A stretch of 12,813 nt of DNA from CAXPZW01 sp049594615 (GTDB taxonomy: Bacteria > Bacteroidota > Bacteroidia > Flavobacteriales_D > Sanyastnellaceae): positions 1 through 12,813 of the forward strand of contig JBMYJR010000067.1 of NCBI GenBank assembly GCA_049594615.1, written 5' to 3'. Below, piece by piece: positions 1 through 6,587 of this stretch (position 1 is its first letter; the number at the start of each line of letters is the position of its first letter). The notes under the pieces were generated by a model. The model did not search any database. It had not been told where the DNA came from and saw nothing but the letters and a program-made list of their open reading frames with translations. The position numbers and the translations under genes were made by a program.

Positions 1-2
1 CC

Positions 3-278
3 AACAAGGGCTTCCGCATGTCCATGGGCATAGGCAACCACCCTTTTTACGAAACCGCCGAGGAGCACGAAGCCATGCGCGCCTCCGAGAACCCCTACTT
101 TGGATTGCTGCTGGACGACCAAGGCCGCTGGCTGGACTCCCACACCGTAGGCATCGACGGCCCGCTTATCCACCGCGACATGGACCGTCCAAACGCGCTG
201 CACATCTGGCTGCTGTCGTTTGAACGCCATGCACTGGTTGGCCACTACCTCCTCGAATTTGACCAACCCATTCACTGA
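3..278 (+). CDS. 3' end of an unrecognised protein (partial)
   Basis: The frame is open to the left window edge, so this is the C-terminal part (about 91 residues) of a gene that starts outside. The first in-window ATG, at 18, need not be the true start because codons before it (Asn-Lys-Gly-Phe-Arg) are also open. The visible part is soluble in composition, rich in His, Asp and aromatic residues, with no membrane segment and no motif that I recognise. It ends in TGA at 276-278, and the next gene's ATG lies 9 bases downstream on the same strand, so the two are probably co-transcribed. No function can be given from this fragment. Confidence 0.6.
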   Translation, partial: NKGFRMSMGIGNHPFYETAEEHEAMRASENPYFGLLLDDQGRWLDSHTVGIDGPLIHRDMDRPNALHIWLLSFERHALVGHYLLEFDQPIH

Positions 279-287
279 CACTTGATC

Positions 288-1097
288 ATGAAGCCAAAAC
301 TTCCTGCTTGGGGCATCATTGTAGGGATTGGACTGATCCTGTTTGGCCTTTTGGGCTTCTTCAGTGACGTACAAGGCATCTACGTCGACGAGCTTGTCGA
401 TCTGCAAGAGAGCATCCTGAATCCACCCGTACAATTCGAGGAGGGGGAGGACGTGTTTGAAGAATTTGACCAAGAGTGGCAGCAAATGATGGACTCGCTC
501 GAGACCAAGGATGCCCAATGGGAAGAACTCGACGCACTCCAAGAACAACTCGAAGTGGAGCCCGAAACCCTTGAGGGCGACTCCAGCTTGGTGCACAGCA
601 TCGACTCGCTGAAAGCCATCCTCGGCGGGGAAGACGGCTTTGACGAAATGGACCGGGTGGACCTCACCGAATTTGAGCGTGAATCCCTGCGCAAGGTGGG
701 CAACATGCCAAAGGCTTTCTCGGACATGTTCTCGGTCTCGGACCACACTAAGCTATGGACCAAGCGCTTTGCGTGGATTGGACTGATCATCAACCTGGTG
801 CTCATCGCCGGGGGCATTTGGATGCTGATGATGAAAAAGTGGTCGCCCCGACTGGCCATGGTGATCCTCGCGGTGAGCATCCTGGCCTCTGTGGCTCGCA
901 TCCTGATCATTACCGGGGATGCAGAAACCGGATTCTTTGCCAAAGTCAGTTGGCTGGGAGAGGTCTGGAGTATCTTCTTGGACTTGGGCCTGTTGATCAC
1001 CTTGTTGGTGGTGGACAAATCGCCATACACAGGCGTCCAACCCCTGCGCTCCCCGCAGCCGACCCCATCACTCAAAGGCGATGGCGAGGATTTCTGA
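288..1097 (+). CDS. Four-helix membrane protein with acidic extracytoplasmic region, function unknown
   Basis: A 269-residue protein. I chose the ATG at 288; a TTG two codons earlier is possible but less likely. A hydrophobic helix lies at about residues 8-25. A strongly acidic, Glu/Asp/Gln-rich segment of about 125 residues follows and looks able to form coiled coils. Three more helices lie near residues 162-181, 188-208 and 222-241, and the tail is short and polar. I recognise no enzymatic motif or family. It follows the upstream partial gene after 9 bases, which suggests an operon, and a strong intrinsic terminator lies 45 bases beyond its stop. The acidic segment is probably on one side of the membrane with both flanking helices anchoring it. 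Side and role are inference. Confidence 0.75.
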   Translation: MKPKLPAWGIIVGIGLILFGLLGFFSDVQGIYVDELVDLQESILNPPVQFEEGEDVFEEFDQEWQQMMDSLETKDAQWEELDALQEQLEVEPETLEGDSSLVHSIDSLKAILGGEDGFDEMDRVDLTEFERESLRKVGNMPKAFSDMFSVSDHTKLWTKRFAWIGLIINLVLIAGGIWMLMMKKWSPRLAMVILAVSILASVARILIITGDAETGFFAKVSWLGEVWSIFLDLGLLITLLVVDKSPYTGVQPLRSPQPTPSLKGDGEDF

Positions 1098-1142
1098 CCT
1101 TCCGAAAACACACCGGCCCCACCGGATACGCATTCCCTCAGA

Positions 1143-1177
1143 CCGCTTGCTCAATCTCCCCTGAGCAAGCGGTTTTT
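1143..1177 (+). terminator. Intrinsic terminator after the membrane-protein gene
   Basis: A perfect 11 bp stem (CCGCTTGCTCA at 1143-1153 with TGAGCAAGCGG at 1162-1172) encloses an 8-base loop and is followed at once by five T residues (1173-1177). It is correctly placed and oriented to end transcription of the 3-1097 gene pair. Confidence 0.9.
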
Positions 1178-1288
1178 GCATTGCACCTTTGGGTCAACAA
1201 CACAAGGGCGGATGACGCCGCTTGTTCGTATAACAACGATCCGACCAAGGACTCGTGTTAACTTCAACACAATCTAGGTGCGGGGAGT

Positions 1289-1315
1289 GGAGCAGCGGCT
1301 TCGCTCCCTTTTTTT
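1289..1315 (+). terminator. Possible second + strand terminator
   Basis: GGAGC (1289-1293) pairs with GCTCC (1303-1307) around a 9-base loop; one C then precedes seven T residues (1309-1315). The stem is short, and an alternative pairing GGGAG/CTCCC (1283-1287 with 1304-1308) is available. It may back up the stronger terminator at 1143. Confidence 0.5.
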
Positions 1316-1322
1316 CTGGATG

Positions 1323-1351
1323 AAAAAGAAGGGAGCCAGTGCAAGACTCCC
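1323..1351 (-). terminator. Likely - strand intrinsic terminator
   Basis: Read on the - strand, GGGAGTC (1351-1345) pairs with GGCTCCC (1337-1331), one pair being G-T, around a 7-base loop. A T-rich run TTCTTTTT (1330-1323) follows. It could end transcripts arriving from the response-regulator gene, giving a 3' untranslated region of about 310 bases, or end an independent - strand transcript from this region. Confidence 0.6.
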
Positions 1352-1467
1352 TCACGCGCGATTACCTCCCGCCGCCCGAACCTCCCACCTACCCAAAAGT
1401 TCCGCCACCGTATCCACGTTACCCATGTAAAAATGGGTATACCCGGGTAGAAGCGTTTGTACATGGA

Positions 1468-1587
1468 TCGATCGAGGGTAGGAGAGTTAAACGTGAAGAG
1501 TGGGGCGTTTGCGCCCGTGTGAGACGTGGGGCTTAGCGCCGAGTGTATACCGCACGAACTGACGAAAGGTCAAGGCACCTCGATCGA
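1468..1587. repeat. 10 bp inverted repeat enclosing the tandem repeat
   Basis: TCGATCGAGG at 1468-1477 is the exact reverse complement of CCTCGATCGA at 1578-1587. The 100 bases between them contain the tandem units and a small TGAC/GTCA hairpin near 1560-1574. If transcribed on either strand, the arms could close a multi-branched RNA. This is structure seen in sequence; any function is unknown. Confidence 0.5.
1500..1550. repeat. Two adjacent imperfect copies of a 25-26 base unit
   Basis: The units at 1500-1525 and 1526-1550 abut exactly. Both begin GTGGGGC, carry GCGCC in the middle and GTGT near the end, and finish in AC. The first copy contains the hairpin GGGCG-TTTG-CGCCC; the second contains GGC-TTA-GC. 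No third copy is visible on either side. Confidence 0.6.
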
Positions 1588-1660
1588 CCGAGCGCCAGCC
1601 CCCCTTTGCATTCAACCAAGCACAACGAAGGACCCCACTCCCCTTGAGTGAACCACTAGG

Positions 1661-2407
1661 CTAGGATCCGCTTTTTCCCGTCAGGACATTGATGAAGTCC
1701 TCCTTCCGGCGACGTGCTACCAGGATTTCTGCCCCGTCGTCCATCAGGACGTAACCGCCGTCTTCGCGGACGAATTTTTTGACGTAGTCTAGGTTGATGA
1801 TGTGGCTCTGGTGGGTGCGGTAAAAGCGGCTGGTGGGCAAGATGAGCTCATACTCCTTGAGCGACTTAGGTACGGTGATCTTTTCGCCTGAGCGCAAGAA
1901 AAAGTGCGTGTAGTTCGAGTCCGATTCCAGGCGTTGGATGTTGTCGAGCTTGACCACAGTCAGTCCTTCCTGACTGGAAAGGGTGATGCGGTCAAAGGTT
2001 TGGCTGCTGTGGGTTTCTACCAACGCACCCAAACGCTCGCTTTGGTTTTTGTGCTCTTTGCGCGCCTTGGCAACAGCCTCGATGAGTTCGTCGGGGTCGA
2101 TGGGCTTGAGCAGGTAGTCGATGGCCGAGAACTTGAAGGCCTTGATCGCATACTCGTCAAACGCCGTGGTGAAAATCACGTTGAACTCCGGCTGGCGGAT
2201 TTTGCCCAGCAGGTCAAAGCCCGTTCCGTCGTCCATTTGGATGTCCAAAAAGACCAGATCAGGTGAGTGGGCCATGATTTTGCGGTAGCCGTCGGCCACG
2301 CCTTCGGCTTCCTCGATGATTTCGAGGTTGGGGCAGTACGAGGTCACAAAGCTGCGCAGCGTGGTGCGCGCATCTTCCTCGTCATCGATGATGATCGTTT
2401 TCAACAC
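1661..2407 (-). CDS. LytTR-family response regulator
   Basis: A 248-residue cytoplasmic transcription regulator, the usual length for the LytTR (AlgR/AgrA/LytR) family. The receiver domain (about residues 3-120) shows the acidic pocket Asp8-Asp9, the phospho-acceptor Asp55 in the segment VFLDIQMDDGTGFD, Thr80 before Ala81, and Lys100 in LLKP. A LytTR DNA-binding domain occupies about residues 138-243, with the typical FYRTHQSHIINLDYV segment. The frame stays open upstream to 2584, but receiver homology begins exactly at the GTG (2407-2405), giving Leu-Lys-Thr-Ile-Ile-Ile-Asp-Asp, so I start there; a TTG one codon later is also possible. A TACTTTGC box, one base short of the TAnnTTTG consensus, lies 22 bases upstream (2437-2430). 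The likely partner kinase is at 6588-7571 on the same strand, separated by the oppositely oriented secreted-protein gene. Confidence 0.93.
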   Translation of the reverse strand: MLKTIIIDDEEDARTTLRSFVTSYCPNLEIIEEAEGVADGYRKIMAHSPDLVFLDIQMDDGTGFDLLGKIRQPEFNVIFTTAFDEYAIKAFKFSAIDYLLKPIDPDELIEAVAKARKEHKNQSERLGALVETHSSQTFDRITLSSQEGLTVVKLDNIQRLESDSNYTHFFLRSGEKITVPKSLKEYELILPTSRFYRTHQSHIINLDYVKKFVREDGGYVLMDDGAEILVARRRKEDFINVLTGKSGS

Positions 2408-2732
2408 GGCTGAGGCAATTAGGAGTCTTGCAAAGTAAAGATTCCAATCAGGACATGCGCAACACCAGCTTTCGCACACGGATATTTTACCAGGCATCCA
2501 GCCACGCGGTCTTGGATAGACTCTCTGCGACATCTGCGCGGAGCTGCGAATCGACACCAACGCAGTAAGGGTAGATTGTAGCATGAATAGTACATGGACT
2601 CGTAGTGATAGGAATACAAAAGAGACGTCAGAGTCATTTTATTCAGCTTAACATTTTTTTACCTTAAAGCAACTTTCTACCGCGCGATGCTGTCTTAAAC
2701 CGTGGACGTTTAAGCGCGACCACGACATTAAA
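2408..2732. other. 325-base divergent intergenic region
   Basis: The region separates the response-regulator gene from the divergent secreted-protein gene and should hold promoters for both. The - strand has a TACTTTGC element at 2437-2430. The + strand side is AT-rich from about 2630 to 2670 and contains repeated CTTAAA words (2663-2668 and 2694-2699). I see no full TAnnTTTG box for the + strand gene. The - strand frame stays open to 2584, but its extra residues are not protein-like and match no domain. Confidence 0.5.
2694..2714. promoter_or_regulatory. Dyad upstream of the secreted-protein gene
   Basis: CTTAAAC (2694-2700) and GTTTAAG (2708-2714) form a perfect 7 bp inverted repeat around 7 bases, ending 18 bases before the presumed TTG start at 2733. 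A second pair, CGTGG (2701-2705) and CCACG (2720-2724), overlaps it. It could be an operator or a leader hairpin. It is not a clear match to the direct-repeat LytTR site. Confidence 0.4.
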
Positions 2733-5700
2733 TTGCCCGTTTTGCTGCACCTGATCCGAACCCTGCTTTTTGTTGTGCTGATGTCACCTGCCATCGGTAT
2801 GTGGGCACACGACCCCAGCCTCACCTTTGTGCCCAACCTTGGCCAATGGCAACACCCCGCCCTTTTTCAAACCGGGTTTAACGGTGGCCGTGTCTTCCTA
2901 GAAGAGCACTGCTTCACCTACACGTTTCTCTCCCAAGAGAGCCGTGACTTGGCCCACGACCTCAACCAAGCTTCTTGGGAAGAGAAGGAGGCCAACATCC
3001 TCCACGGCCACGCTTGGAAGATGCACTTTGTGGGCAGCCAAAACGCGGAACTGACCGGTAAGTTGACCAAATCGGCGGTGCACAATTACTTTTTGGGCAA
3101 CGACCCGGCCCACTGGCGCACTTCGGTGAACATTCACGGTGCGGTGCACTACGAGCAACTCTACCCCAACATCGATCTGTTTGTGCACAGCAGCGAAGGC
3201 AACTTCAAATACGACTTTTGGGTAGAACCCGGCGCAGACGCAGCCTTGATTGCGCTGGATTTTGAAGGGCTTGACGATGTGGAAATTGCTGCTGACGGTA
3301 CGCTCAAACTCGCCACTTCCATCGGCGAATTTGTGGAGGGTAAACCCTTTGCCTATCAGCTCATCGATGGCCAAATGGTTGAGGTGGCCTGCAATTACGC
3401 GTGGCGCGACGGGCACATCGGCTTTGAACTTCCAGAGGGCTTCGATCCCGCCTACCGCCTGGTGATTGACCCCGAACTCATTGCCGCTACCCTCAGCGGT
3501 ACCAATGGTGACGACAACTACGGTCACACGGCCACCTTTGATCTGGAAGGCAACATTTACACCGGCGCCATCTCGTTTGGTCCGGGCTATCCCTCGAGTA
3601 CCGGCGCATACGATTCTTCGTTCAACGGCGGCGGCACCGATTGGGCCATGAGCAAGCTTACCCCCGATGGCACCGACCTGATTTGGGCCAACTACATCGG
3701 AGGCAACGCCTCGGAGAATCCCCACTCCATGGTAGCCAACAACTTAGGCGAACTGTACGTGTTTGGTACCACTAGCTCAGAAGACTTCCCGGCCTTGTCC
3801 GATGCCTACCAGTCTGAACTCGCCGGCATGACAGACATGGCCATCGCACGCATTTCTGCGGACGGCACCCAACTGCTGGGTTGCAGCTACATCGGCGGTT
3901 CGGACATGGATGGTTCCAACGCCATCGCGCTCAACTACGGCGATACCTACCGCGGCGAGATCATCCTCAACGACAACCAGCAACCGGTAGTGATGAGCGG
4001 TACACGCTCTGCGGATTTTCCGGTGACCAGCAACGCTTACCAGAATAACTTGGAAGGAGCGCAGGATGCAGCGCTTTTGCAACTCAACGCCAACCTGACC
4101 ACACTGATGGTCAGCACCTACTTGGGCGGCACCGAAGACGACATGGGTTACGGGGTACGTGTTTCAGACAACGGTGACTTTTACGTGTGTGGGTCTACCC
4201 GCAGCGCCAACTTTCCTACCACTGCGGGCGCCTACCAAAGCGCCTACATCGAAGGCGACGACGACGCGTGGAACGTCCCCACCGATGCCTTTGTGGCTGT
4301 CCTGACTTGGGACGGTGGCACCTTGAATGCCTCCACCTTCCTCGGCACCGAAGAGACGGACCAAGCCTTTTTCCTGGACACCGATACTGAAAACAACATT
4401 TGGATCTACGGTCATTGCGGCGTGGACATGCCTGTTGTCGGCGCCGGCTACTTGGACTCCGGCTCCCGCCAGTTCATAGCCAACCTGCCTCCTTCTTTGG
4501 ATGTGCTCTTGCGTTCCACCACCATCGGTACCAGCGATGCCTATTCGACCGACTTTATTCCCATCGCCTTCCTGGTGGACGCGTGCGACAACATTTACAT
4601 CTCATCGCACTCTTCGGGCTCTGGCCTAGAAGTGACCGGTGATGCGCTGTACGACACAGGAGGCTTCTACCTGGGTGCCTTTACTCCCAATGCCGAAACC
4701 CTGGAGTTCAGCACCTACTACACGTCAAATCACGTGGATGGAGGTACCAGCCGCTTTGACAAAAACGGCACCGTTTACCAAGGCGTGTGCAGCGGCGGCG
4801 ACTTCGCCACCACGCCCGGCGCGTGGGCCGAAAATCAGTCTACCGGTTGGGACATCGGCGTGTTCAAGATTGACTTCGACGTAAGCGGTGTTAACTCGGC
4901 CATTACCGGTTCGGAGACCAACGGTTGTGCTCCCTTTATCGTTGACTTCTCTAACTACTCTTCCGGGGACAACTTTTTCTGGGACTTTGGCGACGGCAAC
5001 ACCAGTAATGAGTTTGAGCCCTCGCACTTGTACGAGAATCCTGGCGTATACGAGGTGAGCCTGATTGTATCAGACTCGCTCAGTTGTAACCTGGCTGATA
5101 CTTCCTACTTCGATGTGGTCATCTCTACCCCTACCGATTTCGTTCCCTCGTTTACCTACGAGTTCGACTGCGAAAACCTTGGGGTAACCACCGAAAACAC
5201 CACCGGCGTGGACTGGCTTACTTATGAATGGGACATGGGTGATGGCACCCTGTTGACCGGCATGGATGTGGAATACTCCTACGCCGAGCCCGGTACTTAC
5301 ACCGTGAGCTTGCTCGCCATTGACGAAGGCTGTGAGAACGATTCAACAGTGACTGCAGAGATCAGCGTCTTTGCCGAACCGCTCGCCGAATTTGATGTAG
5401 ATTCCTTTGAAGGATGTTTGCCGTTTACGTTCGACCCCGATGAGGTCACCGTGGCCGGCGCCACCATCACGTGGGACTTTGGCGACGGTACCACTGGCAC
5501 CGGCCCCAACCCTGAGCACATCTACGAAGAACCGGGAGAGTACACCTTGACCATTACTGCCGAAGGCTCTGAGGCCTGCTCGGGTACAAGTGAAGCCACG
5601 GCTACGGTTACGATCATTGCCCCGCCGCCCATTGAAGCCTTGTTTGAGGTCGAGCAAAGCGGGCCTTGTGAGGATTTGACGTTGTCCTTTACCAACACCT

Positions 5701-6584
5701 CTACCGGTGAAGATCTGACTTACAACTGGTTCTTTGACAACGGCTTCACCAGCGATGACGCTGCCCCTGAACCGCAGGCCTACAGCAGCTCAGGCACGTA
5801 CTATGTATCGCTCACCATCGGCGAAGACATCTGCGATACCGAAGACATCTACACCTTGGAAGTATTGCTGATCGACGAGTTGATTGCCGATGACGACACC
5901 ACCTTCTCGTTCTGCCCAGATTTTGCAGCGGTAGAGGTGACTGCGCCTGACTTTGGCCCCGGCACCACTTGGATGTGGCAGGACGAACAAACCGACCAAA
6001 CCATCAGCGTGGCAGGCCCAGGCTTGTACACGGTGGACGTGACCTTCAACAACTGCCAAGGCACCTTCGAATACGAAGTGGTGACCATACCTGACGCCTA
6101 TGAGGTACGCGAGTGGACCGCGTGTGAAGACGTGCAAACCGTGATTGAGATCAATGCCGAAGGCACCGATTACGAGTGGTGCACCGGCGAGCAGCAAGAC
6201 TTCATCGTGGCCAACGAGGCGGGTGAATACTGTTACTTCTACACCGATCCGTTTGGCTGTACCCAAGAAGGGTTGGTGGTACTCACCGTACAGGATGCCG
6301 AGGCGATGTTTTATGTACCCAACGCCTTTACCCCCAACAACGACGGCATCAACGATGTGTTCGTACCTGTGGGTGAGACCCTGGAGGACTACCACCTGAC
6401 GGTCTGGAACCGTTGGGGCGAAGCCATCTTTGAAAGCACCGACCAAAACGAACCGTGGATCGGCAACTACCAAGGAGGCACGCACTACGTACCCGACGGC
6501 ATGTACACCTATACTTTGGAGTACACCGGCCAGTGCTCGGCAGAGAAAGTGGCAAAGATCGGGACGGTGACGTTGGTGCGCTAA
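2733..6584 (+). CDS. Large secreted protein: DUF7948-like, SBBP propeller, PKD modules, CHU_C type IX sorting domain
   Basis: A 1283-residue exported protein. No ATG gives a complete signal peptide; the TTG at 2733 (or the TTG at 2742) does, with a hydrophobic core LLFVVLMSPAIG and likely cleavage after Ala25. Residues about 28-245 resemble the DUF7948 domain (LTFVPNLGQW at its start). Residues about 250-700 are SBBP-type beta-propeller repeats, seen as TSSEDFP, TRSADFP and TRSANFP, each followed by an AYQ segment. PKD modules follow, with cores WDFGDG (about 750), WDMGDG (about 833) and WDFGDG (about 914) and a degenerate WFFDNG (about 998), then two further beta modules. Residues 1192-1283 form a gliding-motility-associated C-terminal domain (PNAFTPNNDGINDVF, then WNRWGE), the class B sorting signal of the type IX secretion system. 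It probably ends up secreted or surface attached as an adhesin or structural protein. The precise role is unknown. Its stop is 3 bases from that of the convergent kinase gene. Confidence 0.93.
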   Translation: MPVLLHLIRTLLFVVLMSPAIGMWAHDPSLTFVPNLGQWQHPALFQTGFNGGRVFLEEHCFTYTFLSQESRDLAHDLNQASWEEKEANILHGHAWKMHFVGSQNAELTGKLTKSAVHNYFLGNDPAHWRTSVNIHGAVHYEQLYPNIDLFVHSSEGNFKYDFWVEPGADAALIALDFEGLDDVEIAADGTLKLATSIGEFVEGKPFAYQLIDGQMVEVACNYAWRDGHIGFELPEGFDPAYRLVIDPELIAATLSGTNGDDNYGHTATFDLEGNIYTGAISFGPGYPSSTGAYDSSFNGGGTDWAMSKLTPDGTDLIWANYIGGNASENPHSMVANNLGELYVFGTTSSEDFPALSDAYQSELAGMTDMAIARISADGTQLLGCSYIGGSDMDGSNAIALNYGDTYRGEIILNDNQQPVVMSGTRSADFPVTSNAYQNNLEGAQDAALLQLNANLTTLMVSTYLGGTEDDMGYGVRVSDNGDFYVCGSTRSANFPTTAGAYQSAYIEGDDDAWNVPTDAFVAVLTWDGGTLNASTFLGTEETDQAFFLDTDTENNIWIYGHCGVDMPVVGAGYLDSGSRQFIANLPPSLDVLLRSTTIGTSDAYSTDFIPIAFLVDACDNIYISSHSSGSGLEVTGDALYDTGGFYLGAFTPNAETLEFSTYYTSNHVDGGTSRFDKNGTVYQGVCSGGDFATTPGAWAENQSTGWDIGVFKIDFDVSGVNSAITGSETNGCAPFIVDFSNYSSGDNFFWDFGDGNTSNEFEPSHLYENPGVYEVSLIVSDSLSCNLADTSYFDVVISTPTDFVPSFTYEFDCENLGVTTENTTGVDWLTYEWDMGDGTLLTGMDVEYSYAEPGTYTVSLLAIDEGCENDSTVTAEISVFAEPLAEFDVDSFEGCLPFTFDPDEVTVAGATITWDFGDGTTGTGPNPEHIYEEPGEYTLTITAEGSEACSGTSEATATVTIIAPPPIEALFEVEQSGPCEDLTLSFTNTSTGEDLTYNWFFDNGFTSDDAAPEPQAYSSSGTYYVSLTIGEDICDTEDIYTLEVLLIDELIADDDTTFSFCPDFAAVEVTAPDFGPGTTWMWQDEQTDQTISVAGPGLYTVDVTFNNCQGTFEYEVVTIPDAYEVREWTACEDVQTVIEINAEGTDYEWCTGEQQDFIVANEAGEYCYFYTDPFGCTQEGLVVLTVQDAEAMFYVPNAFTPNNDGINDVFVPVGETLEDYHLTVWNRWGEAIFESTDQNEPWIGNYQGGTHYVPDGMYTYTLEYTGQCSAEKVAKIGTVTLVR

Positions 6585-6587
6585 GGG

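Larger units (their letters stand above)
1098..1660. other. 563-base region without a recognisable gene, rich in hairpins and repeats
   Basis: The region lies between two convergent genes. Apart from the terminators and repeats listed separately, it holds small hairpins: TTGTT/AACAA (1222-1236), GTGTT/AACAC (1255-1270), a 7 bp stem TACCCAT/ATGGGTA (1420-1439) followed by the palindrome TACCCGGGTA (1440-1449), and GGGCG/CGCCC with a TTTG loop (1503-1516). The short open frames here carry no recognisable domain. The structure density could reflect a non-coding RNA or a dispersed intergenic repeat. It matches no tmRNA, RNase P, SRP or 6S signature that I can recognise. Confidence 0.5.

Noticed and set aside
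755..1261. A 168-codon + strand frame overlapping the membrane-protein gene
   Set aside because: It is out of frame with a well-formed membrane protein, runs through the 1143-1177 terminator and has His/Gly/Arg-rich noise composition.
1215..1275. Integron attC-like site suggested by TATAACAACG, GTTAAC and small hairpins
   Set aside because: No pair of GTTRRRY and RYYYAAC core sites in the right arrangement is present, and no integrase or cassette-like genes are nearby.
1339..1536. Small open frames on both strands in the gene-free region
   Set aside because: The translations are Pro/Arg-rich, lack domains and overlap terminators and repeats, and nothing supports their translation.
2408..2584. 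A 59-residue N-terminal extension of the response regulator
   Set aside because: Receiver-domain homology starts at the GTG 2407, and the extension has an unusual Cys/Trp/Arg-rich composition with no domain.
5790..6485. A 231-codon - strand open frame inside the secreted-protein gene
   Set aside because: It is the antisense of the PKD and CHU_C coding region, which has clear domain motifs on the + strand.
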